A program made the position numbers and the translations under genes. The notes below the pieces were generated by a model. The model saw nothing but the letters and a program-made list of their open reading frames with translations. It was not told where the DNA came from and made no database searches. Source: an uncultured Collinsella sp. (GTDB lineage: Bacteria; Actinomycetota; Coriobacteriia; Coriobacteriales; Coriobacteriaceae). From it: DNA of 11,314 nucleotides. Below, one piece after another: positions 1 through 5,968 of this stretch (positions are counted from its first letter, which is position 1; every line of letters begins with the position of its first letter). The stretch is from contig URWC01000051.1 of the NCBI GenBank assembly GCA_900551555.1, positions 1-11,314 of the forward strand. The letters run 5' to 3'.

Positions 1-29
1 GAACCGGGCGCACGGGAGGGAAAGCGAGG

Positions 30-857
30 CTATTCGCCGAGCTTGGGGTGCAGCAGCGACGGCGCAGCGCCGAGCAGCATCTTGGTGTAGGGGTCCTGGG
101 GATGCTGGAAGACCTGCTTGGCCTCGCCCTGCTCGACGATCTTGCCGCCATTCATAACGATGATGTCGTCAGAGATATAGCGGACCGTCTGGATGTCATG
201 GCTGATGAACACCATGGCCAGGCCGAGCTCCTTCTTAAGGTCGGTCAGCAGGTTCAGAATCTGCGCGCGGACCGAAACGTCCAGAGCCGAGGTGGGCTCG
301 TCGGCGATGATGGCATCGGGGTTCAGCGACAGGGCACGGGCAATTGCGACGCGCTGGCGCTGGCCGCCCGAAAGCTGACCGGGAAGAACCTCGGCGGCAG
401 AGCTGGGCAGACCGGTGAGCTCCAAGAGTTCCTTGACGCGCTTCTCCTGCTCGGCCTCGGTACCCAGGTTGTGGACGCGCATGGGGTCGAGCAGCTGCTC
501 GCGAACGACCATGCGGGGATTGAGCGCCGTGGCCGGGTTTTGGAACACGACCGAGATAACGCGACCCATGTGGCGACGGTCCTCGGCGGTACGTTTGGTA
601 ACGTCCTTGCCCTTAAAGTAGACCTTGCCGCTCGTGGGGGCCTGCAGGCCGCACATGACGTTAGCGGTGGTGGACTTACCGCAACCGGACTCGCCGACGA
701 TGCCAATCGTCTGACCGGGCATGAGCTTAATCGTTACACCCTGGACGGCGTGAACCAGGTTGGGGTGCAGAATCGAGCCGGTACGGGTCCTAAAGGTGAC
801 GTGGACGTCATCAAGGAAGATGATCGGCTCGACGCCGTTTACTGCGGTCTCGCTCAT
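30..857 (-). CDS. oppF: Oligopeptide/dipeptide ABC transporter ATP-binding protein (OppF/DppF type)
   Basis: A 275-residue ABC ATPase, the second ATP-hydrolysing subunit of the peptide importer encoded just upstream; it should sit on the cytoplasmic face and pair with the OppD half of the fusion protein. Visible motifs: Walker A GESGCGKS at residues 55-62, Q-loop Gln106, signature LSGGQRQR at 162-169, Walker B ending in D186-E187, and switch His220. The typical OppF C-terminal extension is short: the protein stops soon after a DPYTKMLLGAAPS stretch and has none of the cysteines found in many DppD/DppF tails. The ATG directly follows the TAG of oppCD and is preceded by a near-perfect Shine-Dalgarno inside the oppCD end. 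It is the last gene of the operon here; only 29 bases follow and no terminator is visible. Peptide specificity cannot be read from the sequence, so opp rather than dpp is a convention. Family assignment is secure. Confidence 0.93.
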   Translation of the reverse strand: MSETAVNGVEPIIFLDDVHVTFRTRTGSILHPNLVHAVQGVTIKLMPGQTIGIVGESGCGKSTTANVMCGLQAPTSGKVYFKGKDVTKRTAEDRRHMGRVISVVFQNPATALNPRMVVREQLLDPMRVHNLGTEAEQEKRVKELLELTGLPSSAAEVLPGQLSGGQRQRVAIARALSLNPDAIIADEPTSALDVSVRAQILNLLTDLKKELGLAMVFISHDIQTVRYISDDIIVMNGGKIVEQGEAKQVFQHPQDPYTKMLLGAAPSLLHPKLGE

Positions 858-2873
858 CTACATCACCTCCGCGTGAGGGGTCAAACCATTTGCCTTGAGC
901 ACCTCGTCGGGGAGCTCGGAATAGAAGTGCTCGGTGCCGGGCACGCGCTTGAAGACCGGACGGGTGTCCAGGCCAATACGCGGGTGGCTCGAGCGGGGCG
1001 CGAAGCGATCGCCCTTGGGGAAATCGCGCGGGCTCGGAACGGCGCCGGGCACCTGGTGCAGGCGGCCCGAACCGCTCTCGATGGACAGAACGGAACCCAG
1101 AAGACCGCGGGTGTACTCGTGGATCGGGTTAGTGAGCAGCTCCTTGGTGGGTGCCTGCTCGATAACTTGACCGGCGTACATAACCGTGATGTTATGGGCG
1201 ACCTCGGCGACCAGCGCCAGGTCGTGCGAAACGAAGATCATGGCAAAGCCGAGCTTGGCCTGAAGATCGTTGAGCAGCTTGATGACCTGCTTCTGGACGG
1301 TAACGTCCAGAGCGGTCGTGGGCTCGTCGCAGATGACCAGCTTGGGGTCGCGGGTAAGGGCCATAGCGATCAGGACACGCTGACGCTGGCCGCCGGAAAG
1401 CTCGTGCGGATAGCTCTCGAGCGTGCGCTTGGGATCGAGGCCGACGAGCTCCAGGAGCTCCTCGGCGCTGCGGGTTCCGCCGCGCTTGGTGAGCTGCTTC
1501 ATCTGGGCAGAGATGAGCATGGAGGGGTTGAGCGAGGACAGGGCGTCCTGATAGACCATAGCGATATCGGTACCGCGCAGGCCGAACCACTCCTTCTTGC
1601 TCATCTTGAGCAGGTCACGGCCCTCCCAGAGGACCTCGCCGGAAAGATGCTCGTCCTCATCGGTCAGGCCCATGATGGCCAGCGTGGTGATGGACTTACC
1701 GCAACCGGACTCGCCCACCAGGCCCATGGTCTGACCAGGACGGACGTCAAAGTTGACATGGTCGACGACGTTGATATCACCGTGATGCTCAAACTGAATG
1801 CAGAAGTCACGGACCGAGAGAATCGGTTCGACAGACTCGTCGGGCACGTGGCGATCGTCACGCTTGAGCTCGACATCGCGCAGGGCGCCAAGGCGAGCGG
1901 AGAGGGACTGGGCCTGCTCCTTGTAGGCGCGAACGGGGTCGGAGACCAGCAGGTCGGCCTCGCGACGCTTGGAGGAATCGGTCGGATCCAGGGCGGCAGA
2001 GGGAGCAGCGGCCATGGCGTCGGTAATGCCCTCGGAGAGGATGTTGAGCGCCAGGCAGGTGATCATGATGGCCAGACCCGGGAACAGCGCCTGCCACCAA
2101 CGGCCGGCAAGCACGCCGCCGCGGGCGTCGGCGAGGATGTTGCCCCAGGTAGCGGTGGGCTCCTGAATACCAGCGCCGATGAAGGTCAGCGAGGCCTCGA
2201 AGATGATGGCGTCGGCGACCAGGGTAACGGTGAAGACCATGATCGGGGCGATGCAGTTACGCAGAACATGCTTGATCAAAATCCACGGAGCCTTGGCGCC
2301 GGAAACGATGACCGCGCGGACATAGTCCTCGCCGTACTCGGACACGATGTTGGCGCGCACGATACGGGCAATCTGCGGAGTGTACATAAAGCCAATGGCG
2401 AAGATGATCGACGGCACGGAATTGCCCAGGATGGAGACGAAGACGGCAGCGAGGGCGATGCCCGGGATGGACATGATGATGTCCAGGATGCGCATGATCG
2501 CCTCGGAAACGGACTTGCGCGAAACCGCCGCGAGGGCGCCCACGACCGAGCCGCAGACCAGAGCCATGGCAGTAGCACCGAAGCCGATGATCAGCGAGTA
2601 ACGGCCACCGTAAAGCATACGCGACAGGATGTCGCGGCCCTTATCGTCGGTACCGAAGATAAATCCATTGCCGGGAGCCTGGCGAGCAGTGAAAATCTCG
2701 ACCGGGCTATAGGGGGCAAGAAGGGGCGCCAGAATCGCGGTCAGGGCGACCAACACCAGCACGACGGCGGCAATCTTAGAAGACAGCGTCATCTTCTTCC
2801 AGCCACCGAGCTTGAGCCCCTTGGAGGCAGCCTTCTCGAGCTGCTCGGTTTGCTTCTCTCGAATCTTTACCAT
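858..2873 (-). CDS. oppCD: Fused peptide ABC transporter permease and ATPase (OppC-OppD fusion)
   Basis: A 671-residue protein that joins two normally separate importer subunits. Residues about 1-290 are an OppC/DppC permease: first membrane segment near 33-54, the conserved FGTDDKGRDILSR stretch near 73-85, and further hydrophobic segments with the cytoplasmic EAA-type coupling loop around 178-210. A charged linker (about 291-350) leads to an OppD/DppD ATPase: Walker A GESGCGKS 387-394, Q-loop Gln442, signature LSGGQRQR 492-499, Walker B ending in D516-E517, switch His550. The C-terminal oligopeptide-transporter domain (about 582-655) is present, but the cysteines usual in that domain are absent. 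No stop or frameshift separates the halves, so the fusion is real in this sequence. It starts 3 nt after the oppB stop and abuts oppF. Fused permease/ATPase versions occur in this transporter family; the substrate is inferred only from family. Confidence 0.93.
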   Translation of the reverse strand: MVKIREKQTEQLEKAASKGLKLGGWKKMTLSSKIAAVVLVLVALTAILAPLLAPYSPVEIFTARQAPGNGFIFGTDDKGRDILSRMLYGGRYSLIIGFGATAMALVCGSVVGALAAVSRKSVSEAIMRILDIIMSIPGIALAAVFVSILGNSVPSIIFAIGFMYTPQIARIVRANIVSEYGEDYVRAVIVSGAKAPWILIKHVLRNCIAPIMVFTVTLVADAIIFEASLTFIGAGIQEPTATWGNILADARGGVLAGRWWQALFPGLAIMITCLALNILSEGITDAMAAAPSAALDPTDSSKRREADLLVSDPVRAYKEQAQSLSARLGALRDVELKRDDRHVPDESVEPILSVRDFCIQFEHHGDINVVDHVNFDVRPGQTMGLVGESGCGKSITTLAIMGLTDEDEHLSGEVLWEGRDLLKMSKKEWFGLRGTDIAMVYQDALSSLNPSMLISAQMKQLTKRGGTRSAEELLELVGLDPKRTLESYPHELSGGQRQRVLIAMALTRDPKLVICDEPTTALDVTVQKQVIKLLNDLQAKLGFAMIFVSHDLALVAEVAHNITVMYAGQVIEQAPTKELLTNPIHEYTRGLLGSVLSIESGSGRLHQVPGAVPSPRDFPKGDRFAPRSSHPRIGLDTRPVFKRVPGTEHFYSELPDEVLKANGLTPHAEVM
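862..870 (-). promoter_or_regulatory. Strong Shine-Dalgarno for oppF inside the end of oppCD
   Basis: On the minus strand GGAGGTGAT lies 4 nt before the oppF ATG (8 nt when counted from the GGAGG core). This is nearly the full anti-16S consensus. It overlaps the last codons of oppCD, so oppF can be initiated by terminating ribosomes or by fresh ones. It settles the start at 857. Confidence 0.8.
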
Positions 2874-2876
2874 AAT

Positions 2877-3833
2877 CTACACCGTCCTGATGCGCGGGTT
2901 GATGAGCAGGTAGAGCATGTCAACCACGATGTTGATGATGATGAAGGCAAGAGCAACGACGATGACGACGCCCTGAACCAGGTTCGCCTCGTTGCCCTGA
3001 ACGCCCTGCAGAATCGCAGTACCCATGCCGGGGAGGTTGAAGATGACCTCGATGACGACGGCGCCGCCCATAAGGTAACCGATCTTAAGACCGAGGGTGG
3101 TGACCGGGGTGATCAGCGCGTTGCGCAAAACGTTGATGCCGACGACGACCTTCTCGGGAACGCCGGCGCCACGGGCCATGCGGACGTAGTCCTTGTCGAG
3201 CTCCTCAACCATGGCCGTACGCACGATACGAGTCATCTGGCCCGTCAGCGGGAATGCCAGAGCGATAGCGGGCATGATCATACGTCCCAGATAGCCAGCC
3301 GGGTTGGTGGTGAAGTGAGGCAGAGCACCGGATGCCGGGAGCACCTTAAGGTAGGAAGAGAACAGCAGAATCAACAGAACGGCAAGCCAGAACGACGGGG
3401 TTGCCAAGCCGGCGATGGAAAAGACGCGGATCACTTGGTCCGGCCATTTATCGCGATACAGTGCCGCGATGACGCCGAGCAAAAACGAGACGACCGCGCC
3501 GATGGCAAGACCGATGAAGGTCAGCTGCATCGTGACGGGCAGGGCCGCGGAGATGCGCTTGGCAACGGAGTTGCGAGCAGCACCATAGGTGCCCATGTCA
3601 CCATGGATCAGATCGCCCATGTAGCGCACGTAGCGCACGGGCCAGGGGTCGTCCAGACCATACTTCTCATGGTACTCGGCAACCGCCTCGGGCGAGGCAC
3701 CGTCACCCAACGCCGTATAGGCGGGGTCGGTCTTGGAGAACGACATAAGGAAGAACACCAGGACGGTGACGCCCAATGCCATGATCGGCAGCGCCACGAG
3801 ACGCCTTCCAATCAAACGTAGAAAGTTGTTCAC
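2877..3833 (-). CDS. oppB: Oligopeptide/dipeptide ABC transporter permease (OppB type)
   Basis: A 318-residue inner-membrane permease that forms the peptide channel with the OppC half of the next gene. It has the OppB/DppB layout: an N-terminal membrane segment (about 9-32), an external loop with the GLDDPWPVRYVRYMGDL stretch (59-75), then five predicted membrane segments, and the EAA-type coupling loop around 210-241 with the conserved LRNAL. It ends in NPRIRTV, matching the usual NPR.R family ending. I chose the GTG at 3833 over an upstream in-frame TTG at 3866 because a purine-rich AAAGGGGAGAG sits just before the GTG, and the protein then begins MNNFLRLIGRRL, a normal OppB start. It lies 155 nt downstream of oppA across a region with two inverted repeats, and its TAG is 3 nt before the oppCD ATG. 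Confidence 0.92.
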   Translation of the reverse strand: MNNFLRLIGRRLVALPIMALGVTVLVFFLMSFSKTDPAYTALGDGASPEAVAEYHEKYGLDDPWPVRYVRYMGDLIHGDMGTYGAARNSVAKRISAALPVTMQLTFIGLAIGAVVSFLLGVIAALYRDKWPDQVIRVFSIAGLATPSFWLAVLLILLFSSYLKVLPASGALPHFTTNPAGYLGRMIMPAIALAFPLTGQMTRIVRTAMVEELDKDYVRMARGAGVPEKVVVGINVLRNALITPVTTLGLKIGYLMGGAVVIEVIFNLPGMGTAILQGVQGNEANLVQGVVIVVALAFIIINIVVDMLYLLINPRIRTV

Positions 3834-3836
3834 GTT

Positions 3837-3847
3837 CTCTCCCCTTT
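3837..3847 (-). promoter_or_regulatory. Shine-Dalgarno deciding the oppB start
   Basis: Minus-strand AAAGGGGAGAG lies 3 nt before GTG 3833, with its AGGGG core about 7 nt upstream of that codon. No comparable site precedes the alternative TTG at 3866, so the shorter oppB is preferred. Confidence 0.65.
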
Positions 3848-3873
3848 CTTTTGTCGGTAGGACCAACTGGTAT

Positions 3874-3891
3874 ATGAGTATGGATACTCAT
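3874..3891. repeat. Perfect 8-bp inverted repeat between oppA and oppB
   Basis: Arms ATGAGTAT (3874-3881) and ATACTCAT (3884-3891) are separated by GG. It lies 41 nt upstream of the oppB start and directly downstream (minus strand) of a larger hairpin. As DNA it has the form of a dimeric-regulator site; as RNA the 2-nt loop is too tight unless a base pair opens. The function is not shown by the sequence. Confidence 0.5.
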
Positions 3892-3894
3892 TAC

Positions 3895-3928
3895 AAGACC
3901 CGAGCGACATCGAGGCCGCCCGGGTCTT
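3895..3928 (-). repeat. Long imperfect hairpin in the oppA-oppB intergenic region
   Basis: AAGACCCG (3895-3902) pairs perfectly with CGGGTCTT (3921-3928). Allowing one mismatch, the stem continues through GCG/CGC to a loop of about 6 nt. On the minus-strand transcript the hairpin is followed by GTAATGAG rather than a U-run, so it is not a classical terminator in that direction. A likelier role is protecting the 3' end of oppA mRNA or attenuating expression so that binding protein exceeds permease, as is known for similar operons. On the plus strand it is followed by TGTTTC, but no plus-strand gene needs a terminator. Confidence 0.5.
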
Positions 3929-3974
3929 TGTTTCAACTATGAGGACGTTGCCTTACGACCGACGCCCCACATAT

Positions 3975-3988
3975 GACTCAAACGAGTC
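3975..3988 (-). repeat. Small hairpin touching the oppA stop codon
   Basis: GACTC (3975-3979) and GAGTC (3984-3988) flank AAAC. The stem is only 5 bp and begins right at the oppA stop. No U-run follows. Probably weak; it could add to the stability of the oppA 3' end together with the larger hairpin downstream. Confidence 0.3.
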
Positions 3989-5602
3989 TTAGGCCTTGAC
4001 GGTCGCGACGCCCCTGAAGGACATGCTCGTCGTGCCGATGCCCTTGAAGCCATCGAGGGCCTCGCCGTTGGGCGCAGTGGACGGATCGTCCCAGAAAGCG
4101 GAGACGGTCTTGACATGGACAACGGGGTACAGAACGGCGTTGTCGGCAATGATGTCGAAGCACTCGTTCCACTTCTTCTGCTGCTCGTCGCCCTCGGCGG
4201 CAAGAGCCTCATCCATGAGGCCGTGGAGCTTCTGCCACTCAGCGGACTCCTTCCACGGGCAACGGGTCTGCATCCAGACGTTGTCGCCGTACCACCAGTT
4301 GAGCAGCAGGTCGGGGTCGGCGCCGAAGCAGGAAGGATCGCCAGGGGCAAGGAGGATATCGTAGGCCTCGCCGCCATCGATGGCAGCGTAGGTGGCCGGC
4401 GAGGTATCGGTCTGGATGGTCACATCGAAGCCGAGAGCGTCGAGGTCGTTCTTGACCTGGGCGGCCATGCCCTTAATCTGCTCGTTGTCGGTGGTGCGCA
4501 GGGTGATGGCACCCGGGGTGATGCCGGACTCCTCGATGAGCTTCTTGGCCTTCTTGGCGTCGGTCTTGTACACCGTGGAAGCCTCATGATAGTTGGTGAA
4601 GCTCTTGGGCAGGTAGCAGCTGGCAGCGGTGGCAAGGCCGGCGAAGGTGTTGGTGATCATCTTCTCGGTGTCGAGCGCGTACATGACGGCCTGACGGACC
4701 TTGACGTTGTTCCAAGGCTCCTTGGCGACGTTGAACATGATGAAGCGGGTGCCGAAGCCCTGGACGTTGTCGATCTTGCAGCCAGCGCTCTCGAGCTGGT
4801 CGACGGCGTCAGCGGTGACGAGCTCCATAACGAGCGTGGAGCCTTCCTGCTGGGCGGTAACGCGAGCGGTGGGGTCGGTCAGGATGCTGTACTGGATCTT
4901 CTTATCCTCGGCAGCATACTCACCGTTGTACTCGGGGTTGGGAACCAGGGTGATCTCGGTATCGGAGATAGAGTCGTACATCCAGGGGCCGGAACCGATC
5001 GGCTGCTTGGCGCGATCCTCCTCGGACTGAGTAGCCGGGGTAACACGGATGATGGCCAGACGATCCTTGAGCAGGGAGAAGTTGGGGACCTTGGTCTTGA
5101 CCGTTACAGTGCTGGCATCCTTGGCCTCGATGGACTCGAAGGGCTGGAAGAACGGAGCATAGGTAGCGGAAGCAGCGCAAGCGGTGTAGGAAGCGACGAC
5201 GTCGTCAGCAGTGACCTCGGTACCATCGGAGAACTTGGCGCCCTTGCGGATGGTGACCTCGAAGGTAGTGTCGTCCACGGACTTGGGATCGTCGGTGGCG
5301 AGCTCGTTGAAGGTGCTGTAGTCGTGGTAATCGATGCCGTAGAGACCCTCGACGACGTGCCAGTTAGCACCCAGGCCCACAGCGGAGCCGGTGCTGGCGG
5401 GATCGAAGCTGGACGGAGCGTAAGCGGAACCAGCGGTAATCACACCGCCGCCACGGTTGGCGGAATCGGCGGAACCGGAAGCGGAACCCTCGTCGTTGGA
5501 GCTGCCACCGCAGCCGGTGAGACCAAGCCCTGCGACAGCAGCGACGCTGCCGGTGAGGCCGAGGAACGAACGCCTGGACATACCCTTGTTGATGATGGCC
5601 AT
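3989..5602 (-). CDS. oppA: Oligopeptide-binding lipoprotein of the ABC importer (SBP family 5)
   Basis: A 537-residue extracellular peptide-binding protein that delivers substrate to the OppB/OppC channel. The N-terminus carries a twin-arginine signal (SRRSFLGL at 9-16), a hydrophobic stretch, and a lipobox GLTGC with Cys31 as the predicted lipidation site, followed by a Gly/Ser/Asp-rich tether to about residue 52. It is therefore probably exported folded by Tat and anchored to the membrane by lipid. The mature part has family 5 binding-protein features, such as VTIRKGAKFSDGTEVTADDV around 116-135. Length is normal for the family. The ATG at 5602 is preceded by AGGAGA with 5 nt spacing; M8 is a possible shorter start that would still keep the Tat motif. 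It is the first gene of the operon, behind a structured 366-bp control region. Ligand size and specificity cannot be told from the sequence. Confidence 0.93.
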   Translation of the reverse strand: MAIINKGMSRRSFLGLTGSVAAVAGLGLTGCGGSSNDEGSASGSADSANRGGGVITAGSAYAPSSFDPASTGSAVGLGANWHVVEGLYGIDYHDYSTFNELATDDPKSVDDTTFEVTIRKGAKFSDGTEVTADDVVASYTACAASATYAPFFQPFESIEAKDASTVTVKTKVPNFSLLKDRLAIIRVTPATQSEEDRAKQPIGSGPWMYDSISDTEITLVPNPEYNGEYAAEDKKIQYSILTDPTARVTAQQEGSTLVMELVTADAVDQLESAGCKIDNVQGFGTRFIMFNVAKEPWNNVKVRQAVMYALDTEKMITNTFAGLATAASCYLPKSFTNYHEASTVYKTDAKKAKKLIEESGITPGAITLRTTDNEQIKGMAAQVKNDLDALGFDVTIQTDTSPATYAAIDGGEAYDILLAPGDPSCFGADPDLLLNWWYGDNVWMQTRCPWKESAEWQKLHGLMDEALAAEGDEQQKKWNECFDIIADNAVLYPVVHVKTVSAFWDDPSTAPNGEALDGFKGIGTTSMSFRGVATVKA

Positions 5603-5607
5603 GTCTT

Positions 5608-5613
5608 CTCCTA
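5608..5613 (-). promoter_or_regulatory. Shine-Dalgarno of oppA
   Basis: Minus-strand AGGAGA lies 5 nt before ATG 5602. It supports this start over the in-frame ATG for M8, which has no comparable site. Confidence 0.65.
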
Positions 5614-5672
5614 TCTAATAGAGAATCTTACCCGGGAGCACCTAGACTTGCCCCCGCGCAACTTGCGGACGA

Positions 5673-5700
5673 TATATACCTTACCTACCGACGAACCCAA
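5673..5700 (-). promoter_or_regulatory. Second candidate oppA promoter (weak)
   Basis: Minus-strand TTGGGT (5695-5700), 16-nt spacer, TATATA (5673-5678). The -35 is poor, but the -10 sits in the most AT-rich patch of the leader and would give a leader of about 65 nt. It is an alternative to the dyad-overlapping promoter upstream. Judged by consensus match only. Confidence 0.3.
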
Positions 5701-5739
5701 CTGAGGTGCCGCGCTCGGCGACCGATACATACATACGCT

Positions 5740-5762
5740 TGAACGGTATTTACTACCGTTCA
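5740..5762. promoter_or_regulatory. Perfect dyad, candidate operator for the opp operon
   Basis: TGAACGGTA (5740-5748) and TACCGTTCA (5754-5762) form 9-bp perfect arms around TTTAC. A dyad of this size with a 5-bp centre has the form of a site for a dimeric helix-turn-helix regulator. It overlaps the -10 region of the best oppA promoter candidate, so binding would probably repress. No regulator gene lies in the window, so the protein is unknown. It could also form an RNA hairpin at the start of the transcript. Confidence 0.55.
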
Positions 5763-5778
5763 CCGAATTCATTGACAA
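5750..5778 (-). promoter_or_regulatory. Candidate oppA promoter overlapping the dyad
   Basis: Minus-strand TTGTCA (5773-5778), 17-nt spacer, TAGTAA (5750-5755). The -35 is good (5 of 6), the -10 only moderate (3 of 6). Its placement on the dyad and the optimal spacing favour it. The leader would be about 140 nt. Prediction from consensus only. Confidence 0.4.
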
Positions 5779-5800
5779 ACGATTCGCCAGACAGTATGTA
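5772..5800 (+). promoter_or_regulatory. Possible divergent promoter facing uvrC
   Basis: Plus-strand TTGACA (5772-5777, perfect -35), 17-nt spacer, TATGTA (5795-5800, only 3 of 6). The -35 is back to back with that of the oppA promoter and the -10 lies in the right arm of the wide inverted repeat. No plus-strand gene follows; any transcript would run antisense into the 3' end of uvrC. Speculative. Confidence 0.25.
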
Positions 5801-5913
5801 TCGACGAGGTGAGATATCAGTCATCGTCAACCCGCAGGATAGCAGGGTTGTTCACCATGGCTAGTCAAACGTTTTAGCGTTAATAAAACCCGAAATCGAC
5901 AGGTAATCGCCGC

Positions 5914-5943
5914 GAAATAAATGATTGAAAATCGGCCAATCAT
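5914..5943 (-). terminator. Candidate uvrC transcription terminator
   Basis: On the minus strand ATGATTG and CAATCAT (7-bp perfect stem, arms at 5937-5943 and 5921-5927) enclose a 9-nt loop and are followed by TTATTTC, a T-rich tail. It lies 25 nt after the uvrC stop. The stem is short and AT-rich, so termination may be partial. Confidence 0.45.
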
Positions 5944-5968
5944 GTATATCAGTTGTTTAGAAGCACGT

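Larger units (their letters stand above)
5723..5803. repeat. Widely spaced 10-bp inverted repeat around the oppA operator region
   Basis: CGATACATAC (5723-5732) and GTATGTATCG (5794-5803) are perfect reverse complements separated by 61 bp. The left arm continues as a third ATAC unit (5733-5736). The arms bracket the dyad at 5740-5762 but their centre is about 12 bp off the centre of that dyad. The arrangement would suit a regulator that binds two distant sites and loops or cooperates, or it may form a long-range RNA stem; neither is demonstrated. Confidence 0.5.
5603..5968. other. 366-bp intergenic control region between uvrC and oppA
   Basis: This is the only gene-free stretch longer than 300 bases. 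It is more AT-rich than its flanks. Reading toward oppA it holds a weak hairpin with a T-rich tail (candidate uvrC terminator), a second small inverted repeat (CAACCC 5828-5833 with GGGTTG 5845-5850), a perfect dyad overlapping a candidate promoter, a wider inverted repeat around that dyad, a second promoter-like site, and the oppA leader. I recognise no known riboswitch or small RNA. Only tiny open frames occur here and none has a convincing ribosome site. Confidence 0.7.

Noticed and set aside
48..3821. A 1257-codon plus-strand open frame opposite oppF, oppCD and oppB
   Set aside because: It is aligned codon-for-codon with the sense genes, where the reverse complement is stop-free simply because TTA, CTA and TCA codons are avoided and the TAG stops read as CTA. 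The translation is Asp/Gly/His/Gln-rich with no domain, while the minus strand encodes clear ABC transporter proteins.
3834..3866. An 11-residue N-terminal extension of OppB from TTG 3866
   Set aside because: The extension would consist of the Shine-Dalgarno region of the GTG start at 3833, which is clearly better placed.
4115..5704. A 529-codon plus-strand frame opposite oppA
   Set aside because: Shadow of oppA for the same codon-use reason; low-complexity Gly/Val/Asp-rich translation and no ribosome site or family motif.
5828..5850. CAACCC/GGGTTG hairpin as a terminator
   Set aside because: A 6-bp stem with a bulge and no T-run on either strand; too weak to call.
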